This document shows positions 8,664-17,847 of a stretch of DNA of 37,508 bases, piece after piece (position 1 is the stretch's first letter; every line of letters begins with the position of its first letter). The position numbers and the translations under genes are program-made. Origin of the DNA: Mucilaginibacter sp. (GTDB taxonomy: Bacteria; Bacteroidota; Bacteroidia; Sphingobacteriales; Sphingobacteriaceae); contig JAQBOA010000012.1 of assembly GCA_028288305.1 (NCBI GenBank), forward strand, positions 1-37,508. The letters run 5' to 3'. The notes under the pieces were generated by a model. It saw only the letters and a program-made list of their open reading frames with translations, was not told the origin of the DNA and did not search any database.

Positions 8664-8979
8664 ATATTATTGGTTATTCTGTTGATACATTTACCGTCCA
8701 AGATAATGCCATCAAAATAAGTCACTAAATTATAATTACTTATGTATTAGAAAGAATTATTAACCGTACGATCTTGATACAGTGCATGTACGTCTTTGAA
8801 CGAAAACATAAAGAACTTGAGGTTAGGGATGTGAATCCTGTAAAAAGCCTGAGAACGGAGTAGAAGAAGTGAACAGTTTGCAGTAAACAGTTAGCAGCTA
8901 CCTAAATACCGAAAACCGGTGTATTTTTTTTATACTTTTCCTACTTTCGGACTTTACTGACTTTCAGACTTACGTCGAT
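8664..8979. other. 316-bp intergenic region without a clear gene
   Basis: Spacer upstream of the permease and downstream of the ankyrin gene, both minus strand. The half near the permease is AT-rich and should hold its promoter. About 8868-8900 carries CAGTTTGCAGT/CAGTTAGCAG short-period units and 8944-8971 carries the CGGACTTT repeat. A minus-strand frame of roughly 40 codons ending near 8749 is open but has no recognisable homology and no good start. Confidence 0.4.
8944..8971. repeat. CGGACTTT repeat, copy A (block 5)
   Basis: The 18-mer CGGACTTTACTGACTTTC (8948-8965) recurs exactly at 11601-11618. In both places it lies 14-15 bp beyond the stop codon of a minus-strand gene and in the same orientation. 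Confidence 0.8.
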
Positions 8980-9507
8980 CTATCTGAGTTTTACCCAGTC
9001 ATCTTTCATACCTTTTTCTTGCAGATAACTATATAATTCTTCAGCGTCCTTGCCGCCTACTTTTGCATGATGCAATAGTGTAAATCCATGTGGCCCTTTG
9101 GCTGTTATCAAACTTGGATAGGTTTCTAAAATAGGCTTAACCAAATCGGTTTTACCAAGCATCGTTAAAACATAAATTGTTACCCTTGAACCTGCTTCCA
9201 ATAAATAATTCGCTATTTCTTTGTTTCCTACATGGCCGGCTCCCTCTATCGCTGCTTCAAAATCACCATTACCCCAATCGAATTTACTATAGATTAAATT
9301 AGGATTATCCTTAAGCATAGACTTAACTTTTGGAAAATCACCATGCCCGGCTATAACAAACTCTTTCACAATCGGTATGGGAAATGGAGGCGGTTCCTGT
9401 TGAACTGCATCTTGAGTAATTAAATTGTTTCCTGCAAATAATTTGTTCCCCGCTAAAGTTAATGCTGCACCAACCCCGGCGGTATTTAAAAATGATTTTC
9501 TGTTCAT
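8980..9507 (-). CDS. exported ankyrin-repeat-type protein
   Basis: 175 residues. The N-terminus NRKSFLNTAGVGAALTLAG resembles a Tat-type leader but has only a single Arg-Lys, not RR, so Sec or a degenerate Tat signal are both possible. After the leader and a proline-rich linker (PPPFPIP, about 40-46) come ankyrin-like helical hairpins: GHGDFPKVKSMLKDNPNL (about 54-71), AIEGAGHVGNKEIANYLLEAG (about 86-106), a third around GKTDLVKPILETYPSL and a fourth around HGFTLLHHAKVGGKDA. Ankyrin repeats mediate protein binding and the ligand is unknown. It is alone, with the LytTR system upstream in the same direction at about 150 bp. Confidence 0.8.
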   Translation of the reverse strand: MNRKSFLNTAGVGAALTLAGNKLFAGNNLITQDAVQQEPPPFPIPIVKEFVIAGHGDFPKVKSMLKDNPNLIYSKFDWGNGDFEAAIEGAGHVGNKEIANYLLEAGSRVTIYVLTMLGKTDLVKPILETYPSLITAKGPHGFTLLHHAKVGGKDAEELYSYLQEKGMKDDWVKLR

Positions 9508-9659
9508 AGCTTAAAAATATATAAGCATTTTCCAGGAAAATAATTAATTATTTGAGAGGTATCATTTTCTTGATTAAGATCATAAATCTGCATTTGACCC
9601 TTTAAAATTGGCAGATTCAATTGGAAAGTTCAATTAAATTCAACGGAGATTTTGTTTAT

Positions 9660-10385
9660 TTATTCCTTCCGTAAAGATTTCTCATTAATGATAGTTTTTT
9701 GAAATTGATCTTTAAAATTCCTGCTTAATGGTATACGAATTTCATTTATGATAATTTCTGATCCCTTTATTTGATCAATATGGTTTCTTGAAACAATAAA
9801 CGACTTATGAACTTTCAAAAATTGATTTGGAGGCAATTGTCCCTCTATTCCTTTAAGGGTGTGATACGTAATATATCTTTTTTCAATAGTATGTATAAAA
9901 ACATAATTATTTGCAGCTTCAATATATAGGATTTTCGAGAAAAGAATTTTCTCGTACTTGCCATTGCATTTAACATATAAAAAATCATTATTCTCCTTTT
10001 CGGATACATCATGATTTTTTAAAAGAATCCATTCCTTTGCTTTATTAACGGCTATTTCTAATCTTTCCAATGAAATTGGTTTAAGTAAATAATCCATTAC
10101 TCCTAATTCAAAACCATTAATTGCGTACTGCTGATAAGCTGTTGTTATAATTACCAAGGGTTTAACACGAACAAGTTTTAAGAAATCTAAACCATTCAAT
10201 TCAGGCATATCAATATCAAGAAATATTAAATCTACTGGTTTGTCCTTATTATTCAAGAATTGAAGAGCCTGGAATGCATTTTCAGCCAGGCCAACAATAT
10301 GGAGAAAATTAAACTCCTTAATATCCTCTGCAAGTCCATTTCTGGCAATTGGTTCATCATCCACAATTAAACAATTCAAATTCAT
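9660..10385 (-). CDS. LytTR-family response regulator
   Basis: 241 residues: a receiver domain (1 to about 120) followed by a LytTR DNA-binding domain (about 138-235). Receiver residues are D9/D10 for metal binding, phospho-acceptor D57 in DLIFLDIDMP, TT at 81-82 and K102 in LLKPI. The LytTR part shows ILYIEAANNYVFIHT, KGIEGQLPPNQFLKVHKSFIV and the final IPLSRNF. It overlaps the kinase gene upstream by four bases (ATGA), so the two are translationally coupled and form a cognate pair. LytTR regulators bind direct repeats upstream of targets; no target is identifiable here. Confidence 0.95.
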   Translation of the reverse strand: MNLNCLIVDDEPIARNGLAEDIKEFNFLHIVGLAENAFQALQFLNNKDKPVDLIFLDIDMPELNGLDFLKLVRVKPLVIITTAYQQYAINGFELGVMDYLLKPISLERLEIAVNKAKEWILLKNHDVSEKENNDFLYVKCNGKYEKILFSKILYIEAANNYVFIHTIEKRYITYHTLKGIEGQLPPNQFLKVHKSFIVSRNHIDQIKGSEIIINEIRIPLSRNFKDQFQKTIINEKSLRKE

Positions 10386-11461
10386 TCAATGTTGATTTTT
10401 AATTCCAATTTAAATATTTCATCAGTGTTATCAATATTCAGAGCATGTTTCTCCGGATAAATCAAATCCAATCGCTTTCGTACATTAACCAAACCTATCC
10501 CGGTTTTACTAACTTGCCCTGGTTGATCAAAAGTGTTAATAGTTTCAAAATAAAACCATCCATTTACAACATTACAATGTATATCGATACTGTTCTTTTT
10601 ATACGGGTTGAGAGATACATGTTTGAAGCAGTTTTCTACTATTGGCATTAAAATGAAGGGGGCAATAAAAAAACTCTTAATGGTTTTTAAACCATCATAA
10701 GTAATAGTTAAATCTTTGCTTACCCTTTCTTTCTGCAGCTCAATATAATCTGTTATGAATTTAAGTTCCTTTTCTAATTTAACTTCAGCTTCATTGCACT
10801 CATAAAGCTGATACCTGAGCAAAGACGAAAATTGTTCAACCATTAACCTTGCAGGGCCGTTAATACGATCTATCTTGTAATAAATGGTATTGAGTGCATT
10901 GAACAAAAAATGGGGATTAATCTGATTTTTTAACATTTCTAATTCAGCCAGGCTCCTTTCTTTTTCTAACGTTGCCACATGCCTGGCACTCAGGATACGA
11001 TCAAACGAAAGCCTTATAGCAAAGCCTCCAAGAGCAATGAATGATATTAAAAAATACGATCCGAGTACAAGATCTGACCAAAACCAATAGTAATAATGCT
11101 CCTTATACCTGGATATATTTTTATCGTAATCATTAATAGAATATCCAACCAGCTTTAGTTGAGACAAAATGATTAATGAGCCTGTTATAGCAATAACTAA
11201 AATAAAATTAAACGTAAACAGCCAATAATATCCTTTATAAAATAATCTGGGTAAGAGTAACTCAACAGTTATAATTAAGGCAACAAAACTAAATGAAAGA
11301 TCAATTAGGGTAGAAAATAATGCCAGAACAGGACTAGGCAGTCCCCCCAGCTTAAATAAATACCAAACAAAGCCATAAGCTAAAGCAAACAAAAGATAAT
11401 AAATTCGCCGGTTATAGTAATAGTTATTAAACATTAAAGGAAAATAAACTAAAACTAACAC
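10382..11461 (-). CDS. LytS/YehU-type sensor histidine kinase
   Basis: 359 residues. Four hydrophobic segments lie in the first half (about 20-40, 48-70, 80-100, 132-152), then a short coiled coil with ARHVATLEKERSLAELEML, then the His_kinase domain with phospho-acceptor H184 in NQINPHFLFNALN. The ATPase N-box is MPIVENCFKHV and the glycine motif is TGIGLVNVRKRL. No separate extracellular sensor domain is visible, so the signal is probably sensed in or near the membrane. The first codon of this frame is GTG; an ATG ten codons in (11434, MFNNYYYNRR) is a likelier start. It precedes and overlaps its response regulator. Confidence 0.93.
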   Translation of the reverse strand: MLVLVYFPLMFNNYYYNRRIYYLLFALAYGFVWYLFKLGGLPSPVLALFSTLIDLSFSFVALIITVELLLPRLFYKGYYWLFTFNFILVIAITGSLIILSQLKLVGYSINDYDKNISRYKEHYYYWFWSDLVLGSYFLISFIALGGFAIRLSFDRILSARHVATLEKERSLAELEMLKNQINPHFLFNALNTIYYKIDRINGPARLMVEQFSSLLRYQLYECNEAEVKLEKELKFITDYIELQKERVSKDLTITYDGLKTIKSFFIAPFILMPIVENCFKHVSLNPYKKNSIDIHCNVVNGWFYFETINTFDQPGQVSKTGIGLVNVRKRLDLIYPEKHALNIDNTDEIFKLELKINIE

Positions 11462-11589
11462 AAAAACCTGTTACAAGATGTTATTTTATGTGTAACGCGG
11501 AATTTTCTATGTGAAATTATTTTTAACGACGGTATTTATATTGCAAAGAATTGGAATAACGCTAAAGGAGAAGTATTTATCATTATTTT

Positions 11590-11626
11590 CTTTCGGACAT
11601 CGGACTTTACTGACTTTCCGGACTCA
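11590..11626. repeat. CGGACTTT repeat, copy B (block 6)
   Basis: Contains the exact 18-mer found at 8948-8965, here at 11601-11618, within a run of CGGACAT, CGGACTTT, GACTTTC and CGGACTC units. It lies just beyond the stop codon of the minus-strand gene at 11632. Confidence 0.8.
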
Positions 11627-11631
11627 AACAA

Positions 11632-11901
11632 TCAATCACAATTCATCAGCAGGTCATAATACTTTTGCATTAAAACAGTATCATAATTAACTAAGGAGCT
11701 GTAAGCCTCTGATACGAGTTCATTAAGAATAGAAGAGCCAAGCTGACCTGCACCGTTGGGTATGGAATCGTAGTACTTTATTAATTCTTTAACCCTGATG
11801 ATCTGGTACAGCAACAACTGGACTAAATCGGCCTGAGAGCCTGATTGTATCCCAGAAGAGTCATTATTGATAAAATCTAAAGGATCATTAGTAGAAGTCA
11901 T
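11632..11901 (-). CDS. small acidic hypothetical protein
   Basis: 89 residues, acidic, without signal peptide or membrane segment. After a polar, Ser/Asn/Asp-rich N-terminus (1-24) the rest looks alpha-helical, for example DLVQLLLYQIIRVKELIKYY (25-44) and ELVSEAYSSLVNYDTVLMQ. I do not recognise a family. It sits between the pnp terminator region and the LytTR kinase, in the same direction, but with about 170 bp to the kinase including a repeat block, so operon membership is doubtful. Probably a genuine small lineage-specific gene. Confidence 0.7.
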   Translation of the reverse strand: MTSTNDPLDFINNDSSGIQSGSQADLVQLLLYQIIRVKELIKYYDSIPNGAGQLGSSILNELVSEAYSSLVNYDTVLMQKYYDLLMNCD

Positions 11902-12028
11902 TTTTCAATAGAAATAACGCTTTTAGGATATGTATCAGCTAACTCTTAACTATCAGTAACTTAAAAAAAGTACTTTTTGTTTTTAAATTTTTCACAAAAA
12001 AACAAAAAAAATGAATTAAAACAATAAA

Positions 12029-12045
12029 ACCCTCAAAAAGAGGGT
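12029..12045 (-). terminator. terminator downstream of pnp
   Basis: Six-bp stem ACCCTC/GAGGGT around AAAAA, followed on the minus strand by TTTTA. It lies about 145 bp past the pnp stop, after the repeat block, and is the best terminator candidate for pnp. Confidence 0.6.
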
Positions 12046-12050
12046 CTTAA

Positions 12051-12185
12051 TTGGTTGATTGAGTGAGTAGCTGATTATATTGAATCATAATGGTTCTCTG
12101 TTAACTCTTATAACATTTATAATCTTTATAAATTCCTAACTCAATCAACTTCCCGATAGCTATAGGGATACAACTTAATCAACCA
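12051..12185. repeat. TTGATTGAG inverted repeat downstream of pnp (block 7)
   Basis: GTTGATTGAGT near 12053-12063 is the reverse complement of ACTCAATCAAC near 12139-12149, and a further AATCAACCA copy lies at 12176-12184. Between the last two is the imperfect palindrome TCCCGATAGCTATAGGGA (12151-12168). The block fills the spacer up to the pnp stop codon. Confidence 0.6.
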
Positions 12186-12189
12186 CAAA

Positions 12190-14319
12190 CTAATTCTTAG
12201 TGCTTTCAGGACGTGGCAAAAGAGCTTTTCTGGAAAGTTTTAGTTTTCCCTGCTTGTCAATATCCAGCAACTTTACTCTTACCTCATCACCTATCTCAAA
12301 AATGCCATCCATGGTTTCTAACCTGCGATGATCTATTTCTGATATATGGAGTAAGCCATCTTTACCTGGCATAATTTCTACAAATGCACCGAAAGGCATA
12401 ATTGACCTTACCTTGCCCTCGTATATTTCACCAACTTCGGGTTTTGAAGCAATGGCTTTAATACGTGAAACAGCTTTATCAATCGATTCCTTGTTATCAG
12501 CAAATATTTGAACAACACCCTGGTTACCAACTTCTTCTATTGATATGGTGGCGCCGGTTTCCCGTTGCATTTCCTGAATGATCTTTCCGCCTGGTCCAAT
12601 TACCGCTCCAATAAATTCTTTATCAATTCTGATAGTAATGATACGTGGTGCATGTGGTTTATAGTCTTCACGCGGCTTTTCAATGGTTTTCTTCATTTCA
12701 TTTAAGATATGAAGACGGCCTTCTTTTGCCTGGTGTAAAGCTTTGCTTAACACCTCATATGATAAACCATTTATCTTTAAATCCATCTGGCAGGCAACAA
12801 TACCGTTTTCAGTACCTGTTACCTTAAAGTCCATATCCCCTAAGTGATCTTCATCACCCAAAATATCAGATAAGATTGCGTATTTAGTACCCATTTCATT
12901 AGTGATCAAACCCATTGCAATACCTGATACAGGAGATTTAATTTTAATACCTGCATCCATCAGCGCTAATGTACCTGCGCAAACTGTTGCCATTGATGAT
13001 GAACCGTTTGATTCCAATATATCAGAAACTACACGGATAGTATATGGATTTTCTTCGTCTGAAGGTAAAACTTGTTTTAATGAACGCATGGCCAAATTAC
13101 CATGGCCAATTTCACGGCGGCCTGCGCCGCGGTTAGGACGAACTTCACCAGTTGAGAAACCAGGGAAATTATAATGTAAAAGGAATTTTTGATAGCCGTT
13201 AATAAACGCCCCATCAATCATTTGCTCATCATCCTTGGCGCCTAATGTAACAGTAGTTAATGCTTGTGTTTCACCGCGTGTAAATACCGCCGAACCATGT
13301 GCAGATGGTAAATAACCTACTTCGCTCCATATCGGGCGTATCTGGGTGGTTGTACGGCCATCCAAACGTTTACCTTCATCTAATACCAGGTTACGGATAG
13401 CATCATACTCCACATCATGGTAGTATTTTTTAGCTAAAAACTTAGTAACTTCATCTATCTCACCCAAAGTGGCAATATAAGCATCACGAACTTCCTTGAA
13501 TTTAATTGAACGCTCGTCTTTTCCTGATGCAGACGAAGCTATAGCATATACCTGCTCATATGTAGCAGCATATATTGCTTTCTTCAAATCTTCATTGCTG
13601 TTTTCGTGACTGTAAACACGTTTTACCGTTTTACCAACCATTTCAGCTAATTCTATCTGAGCTAAACACTGAATTTTAATAGCGGTATGCGCAAATTTAA
13701 TGGCCTCGACTAATTCTTCTTCCTGTATTTCCTTCGATTCGCCTTCAACCATGTTAATGTCGTGCTCAGAACCGGCTACTATAAACTCTAAAGTAGCACG
13801 CTCTAACTGGCTTAACGATGGATTAATAATTAACTGCCCATCAATTTTGGCAACGCGTACCTCTGAAATTGGACCGTTAAATGGAATATCAGAAACCGCT
13901 AAGGCGGCTGATGCTGCTAAACCTGCAAGGCAATCAGGCATAATATCTTTATCAGCAGAAATAAGTGAAATCATCACTTGTGTATCGGCATGATAATCCT
14001 CCGGGAACATCGGTCGTAATGCTCTGTCTACCAAACGGGAAATTAAAACTTCGTAGTCTGATAAACGTGCTTCGCGGCGTAAAAAACCACCGGGGATACG
14101 GCCTGTGGCAGCATATTTTTCCTGGTAATCAACCGAAAGGGGTAAAAAATCAACTCCTTCTTTTGCTTCAAGCGATGATACTACAGTAGCAAGCAACATT
14201 GTATCACCCATTTTAATCACTACAGAGCCGTCTGCCTGTTTGGCCAGTTTACCGGTTTCGATCTCAATGGTGCGGCCGTCACCTAAATCAATAACCTTTT
14301 TAATTAATTTGTAACTCAT
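12190..14319 (-). CDS. pnp: polyribonucleotide nucleotidyltransferase (PNPase)
   Basis: Phosphorolytic 3'-to-5' exoribonuclease of mRNA decay, a trimeric ring in the cytoplasm. 709 residues, the expected size. Domains in order are RNase PH-like 1 (about 10-140), the all-alpha linker (about 235-315), RNase PH-like 2 (about 315-545) with [15 protein letters not shown] phosphate/RNA-binding residues and the catalytic aspartates in [17 protein letters not shown] (about 560-615, [11 protein letters not shown]) and S1 (about 625-695, [15 protein letters not shown]). It follows rpsO in the same direction, an order conserved in many bacteria, with a strong terminator between them, so pnp is read either by read-through or from its own promoter. 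Confidence 0.97.
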   Translation of the reverse strand: MSYKLIKKVIDLGDGRTIEIETGKLAKQADGSVVIKMGDTMLLATVVSSLEAKEGVDFLPLSVDYQEKYAATGRIPGGFLRREARLSDYEVLISRLVDRALRPMFPEDYHADTQVMISLISADKDIMPDCLAGLAASAALAVSDIPFNGPISEVRVAKIDGQLIINPSLSQLERATLEFIVAGSEHDINMVEGESKEIQEEELVEAIKFAHTAIKIQCLAQIELAEMVGKTVKRVYSHENSNEDLKKAIYAATYEQVYAIASSASGKDERSIKFKEVRDAYIATLGEIDEVTKFLAKKYYHDVEYDAIRNLVLDEGKRLDGRTTTQIRPIWSEVGYLPSAHGSAVFTRGETQALTTVTLGAKDDEQMIDGAFINGYQKFLLHYNFPGFSTGEVRPNRGAGRREIGHGNLAMRSLKQVLPSDEENPYTIRVVSDILESNGSSSMATVCAGTLALMDAGIKIKSPVSGIAMGLITNEMGTKYAILSDILGDEDHLGDMDFKVTGTENGIVACQMDLKINGLSYEVLSKALHQAKEGRLHILNEMKKTIEKPREDYKPHAPRIITIRIDKEFIGAVIGPGGKIIQEMQRETGATISIEEVGNQGVVQIFADNKESIDKAVSRIKAIASKPEVGEIYEGKVRSIMPFGAFVEIMPGKDGLLHISEIDHRRLETMDGIFEIGDEVRVKLLDIDKQGKLKLSRKALLPRPESTKN

Positions 14320-14395
14320 CTTTTTTTCGTTGTGATGCGCTTTTCATCTTTAGAACGCACCGGTTTTATTTTTGTGTGTATATTTTTCAAATGTA

Positions 14396-14427
14396 AAAAG
14401 CCATCTCCTTGATTTGAGATGGCTTTT
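14396..14427 (-). terminator. rpsO terminator in the rpsO-pnp spacer
   Basis: Perfect 12-bp stem (14396-14407 with 14416-14427) around an 8-nt loop, followed by a T-run on the minus strand. It begins 19 bp past the rpsO stop. It would uncouple much of rpsO transcription from pnp, as the corresponding terminator does in E. coli. Confidence 0.85.
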
Positions 14428-14446
14428 AAAAAAACTTTGGAAAGTA

Positions 14447-14725
14447 TTACTTAATGATATCCCTAAGCTGTAAGGCTTTTATGATGGCACGGTATCTTTC
14501 AATATCTTTTTTAAAGAGGTAAGCAAGCAATGCCCTGCGTTTACCTACTAATTTTTGCAGTGATAACTGGGTTGAAAAATCGTGTTTGTTGTTTTTCAAA
14601 TGCCCGGTTAAATGTGCTATACGGTAAGTAAATAAGGCTACCTGACCTTCGGCTGTACCTGTGTCGGCGGCACTTTTACCATGTTTTGCAAAGATCTCTG
14701 CCTTTGCTTCTGAACTTAAATACAT
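14447..14725 (-). CDS. rpsO: 30S ribosomal protein S15
   Basis: Binds the central domain of 16S rRNA early in 30S assembly. 92 residues, close to the usual 89. Conserved features are TGTAEGQVALFTYRI, HLTGHLKNNKHDF and the LVGKRRALLAYL region in the C-terminal helices. It is followed by a terminator and pnp. A good Bacteroidota promoter lies upstream at 14772-14802, giving a leader of about 40 nt; S15 often represses its own translation, and such a leader could host that control, though I see no clear pseudoknot. Confidence 0.98.
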   Translation of the reverse strand: MYLSSEAKAEIFAKHGKSAADTGTAEGQVALFTYRIAHLTGHLKNNKHDFSTQLSLQKLVGKRRALLAYLFKKDIERYRAIIKALQLRDIIK

Positions 14726-14771
14726 TACTTGAATAATATTAAAGCGTAAATAATTTTGTTAATTGTGGGTG

Positions 14772-14802
14772 CAAAGGTAGTGTAAAAACTTTAAATTAAA
14801 AA
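14772..14802 (-). promoter_or_regulatory. rpsO promoter
   Basis: Minus-strand TACCTTTG (14772-14779) matches TAnnTTTG exactly. Nineteen bases upstream is TTTT (14799-14802), three of four matches to the TTTG -33 element. That -33 end already overlaps the arm of repeat block 8. Confidence 0.65.
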
Positions 14803-14899
14803 GTGAAAATTCAAAAGTAAAATCTAATATCTATTTCCTAATATTATATCCTACTACACCACTTACAATTTTGAATTTTTACTTTTGAATTTTTACTTT
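14800..14899. repeat. inverted repeat with 14-nt tandem arm between divergent genes (block 8)
   Basis: Arm 14800-14823 pairs with 14876-14899 at 22 of 24 positions, around about 52 nt of unique sequence. The right arm and its left neighbour form two copies of a 14-nt unit TTTTGAATTTTTAC, that is, paired heptads. The right arm reaches to within six bases of the thioesterase ATG. Confidence 0.75.
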
Positions 14900-14905
14900 A
14901 ACAAA

Positions 14906-15325
14906 ATGAACCCACCCTCCTACTCCACCTTTGAAACCGAATTCCGTGTACGGCCTGACGATATTGATATGTTCCACCATGTACATAACAGCAAATACTT
15001 TGATTATGTGCTGGCCGCCCGTTACGACCAGATGGAACGCTGCTATGGCATGGCTATGGAAAAGTTTTTAGAACGCGGCTTCGGCTGGGTTGTGCGTACT
15101 GCTTATGTTGACTATAAACGGGCTCTTACAATATCCGATTATTTTATTGTTAAAACAGGCATAGAAACTATAAACGAAAAAGGGTGTCGGGTAAAGTTTT
15201 CAATCACCAATAAAGGCACCGGAAAATTATGCTGCGACGGCTGGTTTGATTATACCATGATAGACATAGAAACCGGAAGGAGCGCCAAAGTACCGCAGGA
15301 TATTATTGAACAGTACCTTATTTAG
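14906..15325 (+). CDS. 4HBT hot-dog acyl-CoA thioesterase
   Basis: 139 residues from the ATG at 14906. An in-frame TTG at 14885 would add seven residues encoded by the repeat arm and is rejected. The motif RPDDIDMFHHVHNSKYFDY (about 16-34) is the YbgC/FadM-type active-site signature with catalytic Asp near D21. The family hydrolyses acyl-CoA or acyl-ACP thioesters; the physiological substrate cannot be told from sequence. Cytoplasmic. It is divergent from rpsO and followed at 110 bp by a secreted peptidase in the same direction, with no sign of functional linkage. Confidence 0.9.
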   Translation: MNPPSYSTFETEFRVRPDDIDMFHHVHNSKYFDYVLAARYDQMERCYGMAMEKFLERGFGWVVRTAYVDYKRALTISDYFIVKTGIETINEKGCRVKFSITNKGTGKLCCDGWFDYTMIDIETGRSAKVPQDIIEQYLI

Positions 15326-15435
15326 TCATGACCAAACTTTCTGTCACAACCCCGTTACCCACTCCTATTTGTAAAACATCATTTATTTACAGTAATTTGG
15401 ACTCTTAACTGACATTCATATTTATTATACCCACC

Positions 15436-17751
15436 ATGAATAAATTTCTATTTACGGCGCTTGCTTTTTCATTGGCGGTAACCGCAAATGCCCAGCAGCC
15501 AACCGCTTTAACTGCTAAGGATTACGAACATGCCGAAAGCTTTATGAGCTATAATACCGAGCCGCTTGTTGATCACGGCAGCGTACATCCTAACTGGCTG
15601 CCAGGCGATAAGTTTTGGTTTCGTGATTTAAATGCAAAAGGTAGTGAGTTTATATTGGTCGACCCTATAAAGAAATCAAAATCAGCAGTGTTTGATCAGC
15701 AAAAACTGGCGACAGCGCTATCTGCGGCTACAGGTAATAAATATGAGGGTTTGATGCTGCCCTTTCAAACGTTTACTTTTTCTGCTGATGGAAAATCAAT
15801 CATCTTTAAGGTGAATGATAAACAATGGAAATGTGACTTACAAACTTACAACTTAAATGTTGACACCAACAGGTTAACAGATGCCAGTTCACGTCAGCTT
15901 GGTCGCAGAGGCCGGAGCGGTAACGAAGTATTATCCCCAGACGGAAAAAAGGCAGCATTTATCAAGGATTATAATTTGTGGGTGCGTGATGTAAACACAA
16001 AAAAGGAAACACAGTTAACTACAGATGGCGTTAAGAATTTCGGCTATGCCACAGATAATGCCGGTTGGACGCACAGTGATGCACCGATTTTGTTATGGTC
16101 GCCTGATTCTAAAAAAATTGCCACCAACAAACAGGATGAGCGTAATGTAAGCGACATGTATCTTGTTACCACCAATGTTGGAAAACCAACCCTGAAAGCC
16201 TGGAAATACCCTTTACCGGGCGATAAAGAAATTGCCATGATTAAACGGGTTATCATCAATGTAGATGAGCCTAAAGTTATTGAACTGCAAATACCGCCGG
16301 ATGCACACCGGTCAACTTTCCAGGATGATATCTCCATGGAAGATTTGAATTGGAGTGATGATGCATCTCAACTGGCCTTTATTTCTACCTCCCGCGATCA
16401 TAAAAATGAAAAGGTTCGCATTGCCGATGCCACAACAGGCGTCGTGCGCGAAGTTTTTGAAGAAACAGCACCTACTCAATATGAATCAGGCTGGGGAAAT
16501 GCAAATTGGAAATACCTGCCAAAAACAAACGAAATTATCTGGTTCTCTGAACATGACAATTGGGGCCATCTTTATTTATATAACGCCTTAACCGGGAAAT
16601 TGAAAAATCAAATTACTAAAGGGGAATGGGTAGTAACCAAATTGGTTAATGTGGATGAAAAAAGCCGGACATTGTACTTTATGGTTGATGGTCGCGAACC
16701 TGAAAACCCTTATTTCAGCCAGCTTTATAAAGTTGGTTTTGATGGTAAACATTTAACTTTATTAACACCGGAGGCTGGAAATCATACCGTTACGTTGTCG
16801 CCGTCAAAAGCATATTTTATTGATAGCTATTCCAAACCCGATGTTCCTCCTGTTACCGTTTTGCGGGACATGAATGGAAAGCTCATAACTGAATTGGAGA
16901 AAACTGATATTTCCAGGCTTACAGCTTCAGGTTGGAAACCTGTCACCCCGTTTTCGGTTAAAGCCAATGATGGAAAGACAGATATTTACGGGATCATGTA
17001 TACTCCTACCAACCTCAATCCTAATAAAAAATATCCTATTATAGATTATATATATCCGGGCCCGCAGGGAGGAAGCGTTGGCAGTTGGTCGTTCGCAGCT
17101 TCAAGGGGTGATAACCAGGCACTTGCTGAATTAGGATTTATTGTAGTTCAGATTGAAGGCACAAGTAATCCATTGCGTTCTAAAAGTTTTCATGATATGA
17201 GCTACGGCAACATGGCTGAAAACACGCTAGCCGACCAAATAACCGGCATCCGTCAGCTTTCTCAAAAATACGCTTATATTGATACCAACCGGATTGGCAT
17301 TTGGGGCCATTCAGGAGGGGGTTTTGCTACGGCGACAGCTATGTTCCGTTATCCTGATTTCTTTAAGGTGGGTATTTCAGAATCAGGTAACCATGATAAC
17401 CGCAATTATGAAGACGATTGGGGCGAACGCTATGACGGCCTTGCAAGCCAATCCAATTATGATGCACAGGCTAATCAAAACTATGCCAAAAACCTGAAAG
17501 GCAAATTGATGTTAGCTCATGGTTTGATGGATGATAATGTTCCGCCAGAAAACACCTTGTTAGTTGTAGAGGCATTGGAAAAAGCTAATAAAGATTACGA
17601 CCTAGTAGTATTTCCAAACAGTCCGCATGGTTATGGCCAATATTCTCCCTATATGACGCGTCGGCGCTGGGATTATTTTGTGAAAAATTTATTAGGTGCC
17701 GAAACGCCAAAAGAATACCAGTTAAAAACAAAAACTGATCCCCGGAAATAA
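15436..17751 (+). CDS. dipeptidyl-peptidase IV-like S9 serine peptidase
   Basis: 771 residues with a signal peptide (NKFLFTALAFSLAVTANAQ, cleavage about residue 20), so periplasmic. An N-terminal beta-propeller (about 60-490) is followed by an alpha/beta-hydrolase domain. The catalytic triad is Ser626 in GIWGHSGGGFA, Asp699 in GLMDDNVPP and His731 in NSPHGYGQ. The propeller glutamate region typical of DPP-IV is not certain; the family (S9B) removes N-terminal dipeptides, often Xaa-Pro. It is convergent with an HdeD-family gene and separated from it by a heptad hairpin. Likely role is peptide digestion for nutrition. Confidence 0.94.
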   Translation: MNKFLFTALAFSLAVTANAQQPTALTAKDYEHAESFMSYNTEPLVDHGSVHPNWLPGDKFWFRDLNAKGSEFILVDPIKKSKSAVFDQQKLATALSAATGNKYEGLMLPFQTFTFSADGKSIIFKVNDKQWKCDLQTYNLNVDTNRLTDASSRQLGRRGRSGNEVLSPDGKKAAFIKDYNLWVRDVNTKKETQLTTDGVKNFGYATDNAGWTHSDAPILLWSPDSKKIATNKQDERNVSDMYLVTTNVGKPTLKAWKYPLPGDKEIAMIKRVIINVDEPKVIELQIPPDAHRSTFQDDISMEDLNWSDDASQLAFISTSRDHKNEKVRIADATTGVVREVFEETAPTQYESGWGNANWKYLPKTNEIIWFSEHDNWGHLYLYNALTGKLKNQITKGEWVVTKLVNVDEKSRTLYFMVDGREPENPYFSQLYKVGFDGKHLTLLTPEAGNHTVTLSPSKAYFIDSYSKPDVPPVTVLRDMNGKLITELEKTDISRLTASGWKPVTPFSVKANDGKTDIYGIMYTPTNLNPNKKYPIIDYIYPGPQGGSVGSWSFAASRGDNQALAELGFIVVQIEGTSNPLRSKSFHDMSYGNMAENTLADQITGIRQLSQKYAYIDTNRIGIWGHSGGGFATATAMFRYPDFFKVGISESGNHDNRNYEDDWGERYDGLASQSNYDAQANQNYAKNLKGKLMLAHGLMDDNVPPENTLLVVEALEKANKDYDLVVFPNSPHGYGQYSPYMTRRRWDYFVKNLLGAETPKEYQLKTKTDPRK

Positions 17752-17753
17752 AA

Positions 17754-17847
17754 GTCATTGCTCATTAGTCATTGGTCATTTTTTTAGTAATAAACAAGTA
17801 TCTTAGACACTTGACTAATGACTAATGACTAATGACTAATGACTAAG
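17754..17847. repeat. TCATTRG heptad inverted repeat between convergent genes (block 9)
   Basis: Five tandem copies of GACTAAT (the last GACTAAG) occupy 17813-17847, and the opposite arm carries TCATTGC, TCATTAG and TCATTGG at about 17755-17780. About 32 nt of unlike sequence separates the arms. The right arm overlaps the end of the HdeD-family gene and supplies its TAG stop codon. Confidence 0.85.

Noticed and set aside
8749..8875. Minus-strand open stretch of about 40 codons between the permease and ankyrin genes
   Set aside because: No good start, no recognisable homology, and the length is compatible with chance.
12151..12168. TCCCGATAGCTATAGGGA as a dedicated regulator site for pnp
   Set aside because: It lies downstream of the pnp stop, is an imperfect palindrome, and this kind of sequence is frequent in Bacteroidota spacers.
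14885..14905. Upstream TTG start adding seven residues to the thioesterase
   Set aside because: The extra codons lie in repeat block 8; the ATG at 14906 fits family N-termini.
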